Of a stretch of DNA of 64,000 nucleotides, positions 8,811 through 17,869 are shown piece by piece. Position numbers and translations under genes: made by a program. Below the pieces are notes generated by a model. That model saw nothing but the letters and a program-made list of their open reading frames with translations, did no database searches and was not told the DNA's origin. The stretch is taken from the NCBI GenBank assembly GCA_029262055.1, contig JAJDAD010000071.1, forward strand, positions 62,001-126,000. Reading direction: 5' to 3'. The DNA is from Candidatus Zhuqueibacterota bacterium (lineage in GTDB: Bacteria; Zhuqueibacterota; Zhuqueibacteria; Oceanimicrobiales; Oceanimicrobiaceae). Numbering within the stretch: the stretch's first letter is position 1; each line of letters opens with the position of its first letter.

Positions 8811-8839
8811 CGGCTGCAACTCTTGCAATGAGGAAATAA

Positions 8840-9742
8840 ATGATGCCTGACAGTGTGACGCACGACTACACGGGACCGGACGCCAGACCGGGCCAAAAGG
8901 CCGCCCCCAAGCCTGCGGCTGAATCGGTCCATTCGCAATCGCAAAACCAACCCGGGGCCAAGCCGGAGGGCCAGTCCATCACCATTCCTGATCCCGTGGT
9001 ACAGGTCGAAGATTGGTTTTTCAGCTATGGCGGCGACTGGGTGCTCAAGGAGATAAACCTCGAAATAGCCCGCAAGGAAGTCACGGCTTTTATCGGGCCA
9101 TCGGGCTGCGGCAAGAGCACCCTGCTGCGCTGCTTCAACCGGTTGAACGACCTGATTGACGGCGCCAGACACCAGGGGCGTATCGTCGCCGACGGCACCG
9201 ACATCTACGGTCCCGATCTGGATGTCACCGAATTACGCAAGCGGGTCGGGATGGTTTTTCAAAAATCGAACCCTTTTCCAAAGACCATTTACGAAAACAT
9301 CGCTTACGGACCGCGAATACTGGGACTTAGAGACCGTAGCCGGCTCGATGAGATCGTTGAAAAGAGCCTGAAGGACGCAGCGCTCTGGGATGAAGTCAAG
9401 GATCGCCTGGAGACCAGTGCTCTCGGCCTTTCCGGAGGCCAGCAGCAGCGCCTCTGTATCGCGCGCACGATCGCGGTGGAACCTGAAGTTGTCCTGATGG
9501 ACGAACCGTGTTCCGCCCTCGACCCCATCGCTACCGCCAAGATCGAAGAGTTGATTCTGGAGTTGAAAAAAGACTATACAATCGTTATCGTAACTCATAA
9601 CATGCAACAAGCAGCGCGCATTTCGGATTACACCGCTTACCTGTGGCTCGGACAGTTGATCGAGTTCGACGAGACGGACCTAATCTTCACTAACCCGAAA
9701 CAGAAGCTGACTGAGGATTACATCACCGGGCGTTTCGGGTAG
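8840..9742 (+). CDS. pstB: Phosphate ABC transporter ATP-binding protein PstB
   Basis: This cytoplasmic ATPase powers the Pst importer and takes part in phosphate signalling with PhoU. All ABC motifs are present: Walker [10 protein letters not shown] (86-94), Q-loop Q141, signature LSGGQQQR (197-204), Walker B VVLMDEP (217-223) and switch His253. The 300-residue length exceeds the usual 255-260 because of a Pro/Gln/Ser-rich N-terminal tail of about 50 residues, which looks disordered. Two ATGs stand in tandem (8840 and 8843) after a GAGGAA site, and either could be used. It closes the pstSCAB operon; phoU follows after 340 bases rich in hairpins. Confidence 0.95.
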   Translation: MMPDSVTHDYTGPDARPGQKAAPKPAAESVHSQSQNQPGAKPEGQSITIPDPVVQVEDWFFSYGGDWVLKEINLEIARKEVTAFIGPSGCGKSTLLRCFNRLNDLIDGARHQGRIVADGTDIYGPDLDVTELRKRVGMVFQKSNPFPKTIYENIAYGPRILGLRDRSRLDEIVEKSLKDAALWDEVKDRLETSALGLSGGQQQRLCIARTIAVEPEVVLMDEPCSALDPIATAKIEELILELKKDYTIVIVTHNMQQAARISDYTAYLWLGQLIEFDETDLIFTNPKQKLTEDYITGRFG

Positions 9743-9845
9743 ACCGCTTACCCCGCGAGCAAGCATGGATTTTGGTCAAAAAAGTAATGACTAATATTTC
9801 TTACTTGGTTTCCTCCGTATGAGGCATCTGGTTTCCATGTGTAAT

Positions 9846-9998
9846 CCCCTCCAAACGCGCGACGCGCGCGGAGGGGCAGGTTCAAATCGCGTTCAGCGTT
9901 TTGAACCGGGGTGGGTACGTCTGCCTTGCCGCTGGTCACGCACCCACGCCTGATTCAAACTCTCGACGAGTTTGAATCTGTCCTCTCCCGGGAGAGGA
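9846..9998 (+). repeat. Array of five consecutive hairpins between pstB and phoU
   Basis: The 340-base gap holds no gene but has five inverted repeats in a row: CCCCTCC/GGAGGGG (9846-9876), GGTTCAAA/TTTGAACC (9879-9907), an imperfect 13-bp stem around GTGGGT/ACCCAC (9908-9950), a perfect 11-bp stem GATTCAAACTC/GAGTTTGAATC (9952-9978), and the perfect palindrome TCCTCTCCCGGGAGAGGA (9981-9998). None has a clear T-run. It may be a compound REP-like element, an RNA processing region, or an attenuator lowering phoU relative to pstB. Confidence 0.7.
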
Positions 9999-10082
9999 GA
10001 TTTGTCTAACTTCTGTAAAAGCTGTCAATTAATTCATGAAGTGAGAAATGTAAACAATAACAAGTAGGACTGGAGCATAAGG

Positions 10083-10757
10083 ATGGAACGGCACCTGGAT
10101 AATGAAATAAATCACGTCAAAGAAAGCCTCTTGAAGATGGCCGGCCTGGCTGAGGCTGCGATCGACAAAGCAATTCGGGCTCTGAAAGAGCGGGACACCC
10201 AGCTTGCCCGGGAAGTCATCGACCAGGATCAGGCGATCAATGAGTTGGAAATTGAGATCGAGAACGGCTGTTTTACTTTGTTGGCACGGCAGCAGCCGGT
10301 CGCAGCAGACTTGCGTTTCATCATGGCGCTGGTAAAGATCAACAACGACCTGGAGCGGGTGGCAGACCACGCAGTTAACATCGCCCAGAAGGCGGTTTCT
10401 CTGGCTGAATCAGTGCCCCTGAAGCCGCTCATTGACATTCCGCACATGGCGGATATTGCGCAGGAGATGTTGCGGAATTCTCTGGACAGCTTTATCCGGC
10501 ATGACGCTGCGCTGGCGCGCCAGGTGTGCGAACGTGATGACGTTGTGGACGCGCTCGATGAGCAGGTGCAGAGAGAATTGATAACCTATATGATGCAGGA
10601 CCACAAGAATATCTCCCGAGCTTTGGATTTGACCCTCATTTCAAAAAACCTGGAACGCATCGCAGACCTCTCCACCAATATCAGCGAGGAAGTGATCTTT
10701 TTCGTGGAAGCACGCACGATCAAGCACAAGCACCTGGATGTCCATATCAGGCCATAG
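10083..10757 (+). CDS. phoU: Phosphate signalling protein PhoU
   Basis: PhoU is a cytoplasmic metal-binding helical protein that links Pst transport to the Pho two-component system and damps phosphate uptake. The 224 residues match the family (about 220-240) and show the two repeated three-helix bundles. Each bundle carries the acidic metal motif: KINNDLERVADHAVNIAQ near residue 90 and LISKNLERIADLSTNISEE near residue 190. The start ATG follows TGGAG. It lies downstream of pstB, the usual place, but behind a hairpin array. I looked for a Pho box before it and found only CTGTAAA/CTGTCAA-like halves at about 10012-10028 with 9-bp phase, which I do not accept. Confidence 0.93.
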   Translation: MERHLDNEINHVKESLLKMAGLAEAAIDKAIRALKERDTQLAREVIDQDQAINELEIEIENGCFTLLARQQPVAADLRFIMALVKINNDLERVADHAVNIAQKAVSLAESVPLKPLIDIPHMADIAQEMLRNSLDSFIRHDAALARQVCERDDVVDALDEQVQRELITYMMQDHKNISRALDLTLISKNLERIADLSTNISEEVIFFVEARTIKHKHLDVHIRP

Positions 10758-10852
10758 GTCGAGAAAGATCCCGACTTTCAAGCGGCTTGTCCAAAAAAAT
10801 AGCCCAATTCGCGGCAAACATCGACATCTTCGCAAGATTCCTCTTGCTTGTT

Positions 10853-10871
10853 TTTTAACAAATTGTTAAAA
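10853..10871. promoter_or_regulatory. Perfect 19-bp inverted repeat before the PilZ gene
   Basis: TTTTAACAA, a single A, then TTGTTAAAA form a perfect palindrome about 70 bases before the PilZ start. No T-run follows directly, so it is more likely a protein binding site (operator for a dimeric regulator) than a terminator. Confidence 0.45.
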
Positions 10872-10940
10872 TACAGTCGCTTGAAGAGGGGGGCTGGATA
10901 TTAGGGTATTTTACCTAACATTCACTAAACCTTGACACTT

Positions 10941-11291
10941 ATGTCTGAATTCTCATTAGAAAAACGTCGCCACCCACGTTTTGACACGTCGAATAGCGGT
11001 GTCTGGAAAATCAAAGTCTACGGCATGAAAGGCCGGCCTCTCGAAGGTGAAATCGTCAATTTGAGTATGGGCGGCGTGGCTTTTCTCGGACATTGGAAAA
11101 ATGTCGCAAAGGCGGTCAAGCGCTTCACCACCAGAGTGGAGATTCATACGCCTGCCGGTGACACGATCGATGCCAACACCAATCTGGTCCGCATCCGTCC
11201 CAGGCCACAGGGAGACCAATGCGTGTGCGTTTTTGAGTTGACCGATATGAGCCACCATAGTACTTCGCGCTTACAGAAAGTTATCGCCTGA
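10941..11291 (+). CDS. PilZ domain protein (cyclic di-GMP binding)
   Basis: This is a stand-alone PilZ domain of 116 residues. Both ligand motifs are intact: an RxxxR-type stretch in EKRRHPRF (residues about 8-15) and NLSMGG, fitting (D/N)xSxxG, near residue 38. It should bind cyclic di-GMP and pass the signal to a partner, for example in motility or envelope control; the partner is not visible here. A TTG at 10932 would add three residues; I prefer the ATG at 10941. No clear ribosome site precedes either start. The gene stands alone between phoU and pgk, with a 19-bp palindrome upstream. Confidence 0.8.
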   Translation: MSEFSLEKRRHPRFDTSNSGVWKIKVYGMKGRPLEGEIVNLSMGGVAFLGHWKNVAKAVKRFTTRVEIHTPAGDTIDANTNLVRIRPRPQGDQCVCVFELTDMSHHSTSRLQKVIA

Positions 11292-11435
11292 TAGGTTTGT
11301 CGCACGCCTGCACCTGTTTTCTGCTTGACTTCTCTCCTGTAAATTATCAATTTCAAGCTTGCTGGATCTTTCCTGGTTTTGTGAATTCTCTTCCCGGATA
11401 ACGGGACAACTGTCAGATATTGATTTGGAGGCAAA

Positions 11436-12677
11436 ATGGACCGTCTAGTTCTCGACGATTTAGAGCTTAAAGGAAAACGAGTACTCACCCGCGTCGACTT
11501 CAATACGCCGATTGCCGACGGCAAGGTCGCCGATGACACCAGAATTCAGGCAGCCCTGCCTACCATAAAAAAGGTGACCGGTGAAGGCGGCAGGCTCATT
11601 CTGATGTCGCACCTCGGCCGACCGAAGGGAGAGGTCAACGAAAAGTTTTCCCTGCAACCGGTAGCCGCCCGGCTTGGGGAGTTGCTTGGCAGCGGCGTAA
11701 AAATGGCCCCGGATTGTATCGGCGAAAATGTCGAAAAGTTGGTCGCCGACCTGGCTGACGGCGATGTTTTGTTGCTCGAGAACACGCGTTTTCATAAGGG
11801 CGAGACTGCAAATGATGACGAATTTGCCCAGCAGCTTGCAGAGCACGGCGAAGTCTACGTGGACGATGCTTTCGGCGCCGTGCACCGGGCACACGCTTCG
11901 ACGGTCGGTGTTACCAAACATATCAAAGAGTGTGCTGCCGGCTATCTGCTACAAGAGGAGGTGCGCAACCTGACTCGCCTGCTGGAGGAGCCGGAAAAGC
12001 CGTACGTCGTGATTCTCGGCGGAGCCAAAGTGTCCGACAAGCTGAAAGTCATTCGCAATCTCGTAACCAAGGTTTCCTCCATCCTGATCGGTGGCGGGAT
12101 GTCCTATACTTTTCTGAAGGCGAGCGGCGCAAAAGTTGGTGACTCGCTACTTGATGATGAGCGCGTGGCTATGGCCGGCAACGCCCTGCTCGTGGCCAAA
12201 AATCCACACCCGCACAAACGGTTCGACTTCGTGCTGCCCCTGGACCATATTGCTGCAAAAGCCGGCGACCACAGCCAATTCAGGGTCAATGAGAGCGTCG
12301 AAATTCCGGCAGGTTGGCAGGGAGTGGACATCGGTCCCAGGACCGTCGCTTCATTCATGGAAAAGATTCATGATGCCAGCTCTGTCTTCTGGAATGGCCC
12401 GATGGGGATTTTCGAGAACGACAACTTTGCAAAAGGGACAACCGACATCGCCCTGGCCGTAGCGCGTGCTACTGAACGCGGGGCCTTTACGGTGGTTGGC
12501 GGCGGCGACTCGATTGCCGCCATCGAAAAGGCCGGGGTCAAGGAGCAGATTTCGCATGTTTCGACCGGCGGCGGCGCGTCGCTGGAGTTCATGGCCGGAA
12601 TTGATCTACCCGGCATCGCGGCTCTGTCCAAGGCGAAAAAGAAGGCACCTCCGGCCAAAGAGGCAGTGGCCGAGTGA
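11436..12677 (+). CDS. pgk: Phosphoglycerate kinase
   Basis: This glycolytic and gluconeogenic enzyme transfers phosphate between 1,3-bisphosphoglycerate and ADP. The 413 residues match bacterial PGK (about 390-420). The RVDFNTP signature stands at residues 18-24, the basic-patch segment MSHLGRPKG near 53, and the C-terminal nucleotide loop GGGDSIAAIEKAG near 350. The C-terminus carries a short Lys/Ala/Pro-rich tail beyond the normal fold. A TGGAGG site precedes the ATG. The stop codon overlaps a possible GTG start of the next gene (GTGA overlap), suggesting translational coupling. Confidence 0.96.
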   Translation: MDRLVLDDLELKGKRVLTRVDFNTPIADGKVADDTRIQAALPTIKKVTGEGGRLILMSHLGRPKGEVNEKFSLQPVAARLGELLGSGVKMAPDCIGENVEKLVADLADGDVLLLENTRFHKGETANDDEFAQQLAEHGEVYVDDAFGAVHRAHASTVGVTKHIKECAAGYLLQEEVRNLTRLLEEPEKPYVVILGGAKVSDKLKVIRNLVTKVSSILIGGGMSYTFLKASGAKVGDSLLDDERVAMAGNALLVAKNPHPHKRFDFVLPLDHIAAKAGDHSQFRVNESVEIPAGWQGVDIGPRTVASFMEKIHDASSVFWNGPMGIFENDNFAKGTTDIALAVARATERGAFTVVGGGDSIAAIEKAGVKEQISHVSTGGGASLEFMAGIDLPGIAALSKAKKKAPPAKEAVAE

Positions 12678-13534
12678 TCCCGGGCACGCGCTCTTTTTTC
12701 ATGCACTATCTTTTGCGCTTTGCAGCCGTTGTTCTGGGAGCCTGCTTTCTTGCCGCCACGCATCCCGGCGAACCGGCCACCGGGCGACTCAGCTACAAGA
12801 TGCCCGCGGAAACCGTTCTGAACTACTCTTACCAAGTTACCGCTGCGACGGACGAGGCGGGCAGCGGAGCAAAACAGACGGAAACCGAAGCCACCGTGCG
12901 GCTCATCGCGCAGGGTGTAGACAGTACCGGAAATCTTTGCGTAGAACTCAGCAACCGGTCGTTTTCGGTGCGGGTGAGCTCGGCGCGTGTAGATACGGTC
13001 TTTACTGAGCCTGCCGGTGTCACGGGGCGCCGTGTGCTGAAATGCTTACGGCCGAACGGCGATCAGGTGAGCTCCACGGAGATTGACGCATTTGAAGTTC
13101 TGCCATTCGCTCCCGGTTTTACCAGCGCGCTGGAGTTTCTTACAAACCTTCCCACGCAAGCGCTGCTGCCTGGCCAACCCGCCACCTTGATCGATGTCGA
13201 TTCGACGCAGGTTTATGGTGGATTAACCGTGAGCAGGTCCACCGTCTCCTTCAGTTTGCAGGGGGAAGAAGTGAGGTTGGGTTATTCCTGTGTTCGTTTG
13301 AATTTTGACGGCACCAGCACCCTGAATGTTGACGGCAAGGTCGCGGGGAGTGATTTTCTCCTGCAAGGTGATGGCGTAATAAGCGGCACGCTCTGGTTCG
13401 CCCCCTACAAAGGTATTCTGGTGGAGAGCCAGACGGAAACCCGCCTTGAACTGACTGCAACCTTGTCCGGCCGCGAAACGACACCGTTCCCGATTACGCA
13501 AGTCTCTCGCGTCGCCATTGTTTTGGCAGAGTAA
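12674..13534 (+). CDS. Secreted protein of unknown function, coupled to pgk
   Basis: I do not recognise the family with certainty; the layout resembles DUF6263-type secreted proteins. The 286 residues begin with a short polar stretch and a hydrophobic signal segment (LLRFAAVVLGACFLAA), in which GAC could serve as a lipobox. The rest is almost all beta-strand with a repeated pattern of YSYQVTA- and VSFSLQGEEV-like strands, and ends with SRVAIVLAE. No catalytic motif is visible. The GTG start at 12674 overlaps the pgk stop by four bases, the usual sign of coupling. An ATG at 12701 gives a cleaner signal peptide and is the alternative start. It is probably a periplasmic or envelope protein. Confidence 0.62.
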   Translation: MIPGTRSFFMHYLLRFAAVVLGACFLAATHPGEPATGRLSYKMPAETVLNYSYQVTAATDEAGSGAKQTETEATVRLIAQGVDSTGNLCVELSNRSFSVRVSSARVDTVFTEPAGVTGRRVLKCLRPNGDQVSSTEIDAFEVLPFAPGFTSALEFLTNLPTQALLPGQPATLIDVDSTQVYGGLTVSRSTVSFSLQGEEVRLGYSCVRLNFDGTSTLNVDGKVAGSDFLLQGDGVISGTLWFAPYKGILVESQTETRLELTATLSGRETTPFPITQVSRVAIVLAE

Positions 13535-13619
13535 CAAAAGTACAGCTTGCTGCAAATCTTCCGAATTATCTTGATAAAAACCTGACCTGTCAGACTATTG
13601 GGGAAAACCGTTCTGTCAG

Positions 13620-15041
13620 ATGGAACAGATTAGTGTCTTCGATATCATCAAAATTGGTATCGGCCCGTCGAGTTCACATACCATGGGGCCCTGGAAAGCC
13701 GCGCAATTGAGCTTGCAAGAGGCGCTGCAAGACGGGTGGTTCGCGGCTATTCAGCGGGTGCGCGTCGAATTGTTGGGCTCGTTGGCCAAGACCGGAAAAG
13801 GGCACGGCACCGACATAGCAGTCATCCTGGGGCTGAATGGAGAAGACCACACCACCATCGATACCAACGAAATCGGAGAAAAAGTCCGCATCATCAAAAG
13901 CACGGCCGCGCTCAATCTGGCTGGCCAGAAACCGCTCCCGTTTGATGCCGATAAGGATCTAATCTTCAATTTTCGGGAGTCTTTGGATTTTCATCCGAAT
14001 GGCATGCGGTTTCGTTACGAACTTGCAGACGGACAGGTCATCGAACAAACCTATTTTTCCATCGGCGGGGGCTTTGTGCTGAAAGCCGACGAGGAACCGG
14101 CGCGCGATGCCAGGCGCTTGCCCTATCCCTGCCAAAGCGGCGCAGACCTGGCCGCGCATTGCCAGAAGAAGAACAGCACCATTTCAGAAATCGTCTTCGA
14201 GAATGAGAAAACCTGGAGATCGGAAGCCGCGATACACGAGGAGCTCGATCTGATCTGGCAGGCGATGATTGCATGCGTTTATCGTGGCTGCCATACGCAA
14301 GGCATCCTTCCGGGCGGGCTGAATGTCAGGCGCCGGGCCGCGGGTTTGAACGCGAAATTGTTCGATGGCGCGCAATATCATTCCATAGCGACTTGGCTCG
14401 ATGCCCTGGTGGCGGCGCGTCCGGTTTTTCATGAGACTCTGAAGTGGGTCAGTTGTATCGCCATCGCTGCCAATGAGGAGAACGCATCATTCGGCAGGAT
14501 AGTCACCGCGCCCACAAACGGGGCCTCAGGCGTGCTGCCGGCAGTGCTGTTCTATTTCTATTGCTTTTGTAAGCGCCGGGCGACTATGGAAGATGTGCGG
14601 CGCTTTCTACTGGTTGCGGGTGAATTTGGTAGCATCTTCAAGAAGGGTGCAACCATTTCTGGAGCGTTGGGCGGATGTCAGGCGGAAATCGGTGTTTCGT
14701 CCGCAATGGCTGCGGGCGCTCTGACCGAGTGTCTGGGAGGGAGCGTTGGGCAGGCATTGATGGCCGCTGAAATCGCAATGGAACATCATCTCGGCCTGAC
14801 GTGCGACCCTGTTGCCGGGCTGGTGCAAATCCCTTGCATCGAACGCAATTCCATGGGAGCGATCAAGGCGATCACCGCTGCCAATATCGCCCTGGAAAGC
14901 GACCCAGCGGAAGCCAAGGTTTCCCTGGATTCAATTATAGGCACGATGTGGGCGACGGCGCAGGATATGCACAGCAAATACAAGGAGACTTCCGAAGGCG
15001 GCCTGGCGGTGCACGTACCGGTAAATGTAGTCGACTGTTGA
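13620..15041 (+). CDS. sdaA: L-serine dehydratase, single-chain Fe-S type
   Basis: The enzyme deaminates L-serine to pyruvate and ammonia. The 473 residues join the beta domain (GPSSSHTMGPWKAA, residues 15-28) and the catalytic alpha domain (GRIVTAPTNGASGVLPA near 295) in one chain, like E. coli SdaA. Cysteines C353, C395 and C406 show the spacing (42 and 11) of the three [4Fe-4S] ligands in the Legionella enzyme. The protein ends in Cys (NVVDC), matching the C-terminal cysteine that occupies the fourth iron site in that 'tail-in-mouth' structure (family knowledge). The enzyme should be oxygen-sensitive and cytoplasmic. It uses serine, the precursor shared with the cysteine pathway encoded 5 kb downstream. 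Confidence 0.94.
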   Translation: MEQISVFDIIKIGIGPSSSHTMGPWKAAQLSLQEALQDGWFAAIQRVRVELLGSLAKTGKGHGTDIAVILGLNGEDHTTIDTNEIGEKVRIIKSTAALNLAGQKPLPFDADKDLIFNFRESLDFHPNGMRFRYELADGQVIEQTYFSIGGGFVLKADEEPARDARRLPYPCQSGADLAAHCQKKNSTISEIVFENEKTWRSEAAIHEELDLIWQAMIACVYRGCHTQGILPGGLNVRRRAAGLNAKLFDGAQYHSIATWLDALVAARPVFHETLKWVSCIAIAANEENASFGRIVTAPTNGASGVLPAVLFYFYCFCKRRATMEDVRRFLLVAGEFGSIFKKGATISGALGGCQAEIGVSSAMAAGALTECLGGSVGQALMAAEIAMEHHLGLTCDPVAGLVQIPCIERNSMGAIKAITAANIALESDPAEAKVSLDSIIGTMWATAQDMHSKYKETSEGGLAVHVPVNVVDC

Positions 15042-15102
15042 CCGGTCGGAATAATCCGCACCACATCCTTGTTGAGACTGGGTGAGAGCCGGAGATAATA
15101 TC

Positions 15103-15495
15103 ATGAGCATCATTCAAAAACAATTCTTCTTCCGCATCTTCGTACTGGCTTTTGTGGCGTGTGCCTGTCTGCCTGTCCAGGAGGCCAAAGGTGATGGCGA
15201 CCTAAAGGCCGGGAAAGCCGACACCGTCATTGCCCGTTCGAGCCAACTGCCCACACTCAAGCTTTTTGCAGCAACTGGGAATCAGGCCGGAGCCAGGGGA
15301 ACAGGCGCAGATTCACTCAGCGCTCACGCTTACATTCGACCTTTTTCCAAACTGTTCAAATATAACACCACATGGTCGAACCCTGAGCACAGATGTTACG
15401 AGTTTCGTCAACCACTGACCGCAAAACAGACGTTCTTGTTTAATTTCATGTCGAGCCGCAAGTATGACATAGATGTGATCAAGCCATCCCAGTAG
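15103..15495 (+). CDS. Small secreted protein of unknown function
   Basis: The family is not recognised. From the ATG at 15103 the product has 130 residues; I chose this start because GGAG stands eight bases before it, while the in-frame GTG at 15082 has nothing comparable. Residues 1-29 form a signal peptide (FFFRIFVLAFVACACLP). The mature part is polar, with a central LKLFAATGNQAGARG and an aromatic C-terminal third containing one cysteine (HRCYEF). No catalytic motif is visible. A strong terminator follows 40 bases after the stop, so it ends its transcript, probably after sdaA. Confidence 0.58.
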   Translation: MSIIQKQFFFRIFVLAFVACACLPVQEAKGDGDLKAGKADTVIARSSQLPTLKLFAATGNQAGARGTGADSLSAHAYIRPFSKLFKYNTTWSNPEHRCYEFRQPLTAKQTFLFNFMSSRKYDIDVIKPSQ

Positions 15496-15534
15496 CCGTG
15501 TACCTATAGTTCCACCGTATCCTTCACCAAAAAA

Positions 15535-15558
15535 CCCCGGACATGTCCGGGGTTTTTT
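15535..15558 (+). terminator. Rho-independent terminator
   Basis: The perfect palindrome CCCCGGACATGTCCGGGG (15535-15552), with a seven-base stem, is followed directly by six T and preceded by an A-run, so it may work in both directions. It ends the sdaA/15103 transcription unit. Confidence 0.93.
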
Positions 15559-15710
15559 GCTATTTCAATATCCTGCACATAGTATTTTCATATTTTGGCC
15601 AGGAATCCAGTTGTGTGCTGCCACAATCATGTTGCATTTTATTTCCTCATTCCTTACTATCTTTGGCTTAGGCCTGTCAACCGTTGACTTTATTGAGTTT
15701 GAGTAGCTCT

Positions 15711-17255
15711 GTGCCCGACAAGATAACCACATTGCGCGAACGTAAGGCCCTGGCCCTGAAAGGGGGCGGCGACAAGCGTATTGCTGCGCAACACAAGAAA
15801 GGCAAGCTCACTGCGAGAGAGCGTATCGATTTGCTGCTGGACGAAAACAGCTTCCAGGAGCTGGATATGCTGGTGCGGCACCGAAGCAGTGACTTTGGCC
15901 TGGACAAGCAGAAATACTACGGTGACGGTGTTGTCACGGGACATGGCCGTATCGAAGGGCGGCTGGTCTTTGTGTTTTCCCAGGATTTTACCGTTCTGGG
16001 CGGCTCGTTGTCAGAGGCGTATGGTGAAAAGATCTGCAAGATCATGGATCGAGCGATGGAAGTTGGCGCGCCGGTCATAGGCCTCAACGATTCCGGCGGC
16101 GCGCGCATTCAGGAAGGGGTGGTCAGTCTGGGCGCCTACGCAGACATCTTCCTGCGCAATACGCTTGCTTCGGGCGTGGTCCCTCAGATTTCTGCGATTA
16201 TGGGACCGTGTGCAGGTGGAGCAGTCTATTCGCCGGCCATCACTGATTTTATTTTTATGGTGCGCAACACCAGCTTCATGTTTGTGACCGGCCCGGACGT
16301 GGTTAAGACCGTTACGCATGAGGAGGTCACGTTTGATCAGCTTGGCGGCGCAGACACGCATGCAAACAAGAGCGGCGTTTCTCACCTGACGGCCGAAAAC
16401 GAACTGGAGTGCCTGCAAGCCATCCGCAAGCTGGTGGGCTTTGTTCCACAAAATAATATGGAAGAGCCGCCAATCGTTGCTTGCGAGGATCCATCTGACC
16501 GAATGGATGAGTCCTTGAAAACAGTGATTCCTGACAACCCTAACAAAGCTTACGACATGAAGGACGTCATAAGCGCCGTGGTCGATGAGCGCGACTTTTT
16601 CGAGATTCACAAAGATTACGCGCAAAACATCATCGTGGGTTTTGGGCGGTTGGGCGGGAGAGCGGTGGGTGTGGTCGCGAACCAGCCGGCATCCTTGGCG
16701 GGCGTGCTCGACATCGATTCGTCCAAGAAGGGGGCGCGTTTCGTACGCTTTTGTGATGCGTTTAATATTCCCCTGGTCACCTTTGTGGACGTTCCCGGCT
16801 TTTTGCCCGGCACGGACCAGGAGTGGCGCGGTATTATCACCAACGGGGCAAAGTTACTCTACGCTTTTTGCGAAGCGACCGTACCCAAAATTACGGTTAT
16901 TACGCGCAAGGCTTATGGTGGCGCCTATGACGTGATGAGTTCAAAGCATATCCGCGGCGATTTAAACTTCGCCTGGCCGTCGGCGGAAATCGCTGTCATG
17001 GGCCCCAAGGGCGCGGTGGAAATCATCTTCAAGAAAGATATTGAGGAAGCGCAGGACAAGGAGAAGGTCACCGACCAGAAGATCAACGAGTACCGGGAGC
17101 GATTTGCGAATCCCTATTCGGCGGCTGATCGCGGTTACGTCGACGAGATTATCGAACCGCAGGAGACGCGACTGAAATTGATCGCCGGCCTGGAAATGCT
17201 CGCCAATAAAGTGGTTTCCAATCCGGCCAAAAAGCACGGCAATATTCCGCTCTGA
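15711..17255 (+). CDS. Acyl-CoA carboxylase carboxyltransferase (propionyl-/methylmalonyl-CoA type)
   Basis: This is the carboxyltransferase subunit of a biotin-dependent acyl-CoA carboxylase, most like PccB or methylmalonyl-CoA decarboxylase alpha. It moves CO2 between carboxybiotin and an acyl-CoA, most likely propionyl-CoA. Two crotonase-like halves are visible: an N-half with [14 protein letters not shown] and [13 protein letters not shown] (oxyanion glycines), and a C-half with [12 protein letters not shown] and [13 protein letters not shown]. The length of about 515 residues is normal. The start is uncertain: GTG 15711 begins at [19 protein letters not shown], where homologues start, while TTG 15684 would add nine residues; neither has a strong ribosome site. 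A biotin carboxylase follows 615 bases downstream. No biotin carrier protein is encoded between them. Confidence 0.93.
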   Translation: MPDKITTLRERKALALKGGGDKRIAAQHKKGKLTARERIDLLLDENSFQELDMLVRHRSSDFGLDKQKYYGDGVVTGHGRIEGRLVFVFSQDFTVLGGSLSEAYGEKICKIMDRAMEVGAPVIGLNDSGGARIQEGVVSLGAYADIFLRNTLASGVVPQISAIMGPCAGGAVYSPAITDFIFMVRNTSFMFVTGPDVVKTVTHEEVTFDQLGGADTHANKSGVSHLTAENELECLQAIRKLVGFVPQNNMEEPPIVACEDPSDRMDESLKTVIPDNPNKAYDMKDVISAVVDERDFFEIHKDYAQNIIVGFGRLGGRAVGVVANQPASLAGVLDIDSSKKGARFVRFCDAFNIPLVTFVDVPGFLPGTDQEWRGIITNGAKLLYAFCEATVPKITVITRKAYGGAYDVMSSKHIRGDLNFAWPSAEIAVMGPKGAVEIIFKKDIEEAQDKEKVTDQKINEYRERFANPYSAADRGYVDEIIEPQETRLKLIAGLEMLANKVVSNPAKKHGNIPL

Positions 17256-17315
17256 AGCTGGCAAAGTCTATTTGCGAGTGGGGAGTTCAATCAACTAAAC
17301 TAGTGGAGGTTTGAC

Positions 17316-17516
17316 ATGGCTGTTGCAAGAGTAACTGAGATTACTGCTTCTTCGACACAGGGTTTTCAGGCTGCATTTCAAGAGGGTATCAACAGGGCCA
17401 CTGCAACTTTGCGTAATATCACTGGTGCTGAAATTGTTTCGCAAAAAGCGAAAATCGAATCTGGCAAGATTTCAGAATATCGGGTATCGATCAAGATTAC
17501 GTTCATCTTAGAGTAG
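17316..17516 (+). CDS. Dodecin family protein
   Basis: This 66-residue protein matches dodecins, which form hollow dodecamers that store or buffer flavins. The pattern is typical: MAVARVTEI strand, a helix with FQEGINRATATLRNI, then two long strands ending in EYRVSIKITFILE. The tryptophan that stacks flavin in the archaeal and mycobacterial proteins (in LRxxRWFEV-like text) is absent; here the region reads LRNITGAEIV. Flavin binding in the classical way is therefore doubtful, and this may belong to the Trp-less branch. A clean GGAGG stands before the ATG. It lies inside the carboxylase cluster, nine bases before the STAS gene. Confidence 0.88.
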   Translation: MAVARVTEITASSTQGFQAAFQEGINRATATLRNITGAEIVSQKAKIESGKISEYRVSIKITFILE

Positions 17517-17524
17517 ACGCACGC

Positions 17525-17863
17525 ATGAAAATGAGTGAAAAAGTAGTCGACGGCGTCCGGGTCGTCCGAATTGAAGAACCTCGTCTCGACACCAACTGTT
17601 CCTCAGCGCTGAAAGCAGAGTTGCTGCGCCTGGTTGAGAACGAAGGTGTGGTGAATCTCCTGCTAGATCTGCAGAGTGTGGACTACATAGACAGCTCCGG
17701 CCTGGGCGCCTTGCTTTTTGGGCACCGGCACGTCAAGGGCCATAACGGTCGTATGAAGCTGGTGCATCTCAATCAGAAGGTTAGGACCTTAATCACTATC
17801 GCCAAGTTGGAAGAGATTCTGGAAGGGTATGACGACGAGCAGGAAGCTCTGCTCTCTTTCTGA
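17525..17863 (+). CDS. STAS domain protein (anti-sigma factor antagonist-like)
   Basis: This 112-residue single STAS domain resembles SpoIIAA/RsbV. The phosphorylatable serine lies in YIDSSGLGAL (S57/S58), and the core strand VNLLLDLQSVDYI is typical. Such proteins bind and titrate an anti-sigma kinase when unphosphorylated. No RsbW-type kinase or sigma factor lies nearby. The gene is squeezed between dodecin and the biotin carboxylase, with nine bases before it and six after it, so it is co-transcribed with them. The link to carboxylase function is unexplained. The second in-frame ATG (17531) could also be used. Confidence 0.87.
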   Translation: MKMSEKVVDGVRVVRIEEPRLDTNCSSALKAELLRLVENEGVVNLLLDLQSVDYIDSSGLGALLFGHRHVKGHNGRMKLVHLNQKVRTLITIAKLEEILEGYDDEQEALLSF

Positions 17864-17869
17864 TTCTTG

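Noticed and set aside
10012-10028. CTGTAAA/CTGTCAA halves before phoU as a Pho box
   Set aside because: The halves repeat with 9-bp phase instead of 11 and no -10 lies at the spacing found in the two accepted promoters.
13588-13622. CTGTCAGA repeated twice before sdaA as an operator or riboswitch
   Set aside because: Two 8-base matches 25 bases apart, one overlapping the start codon; too weak to support.
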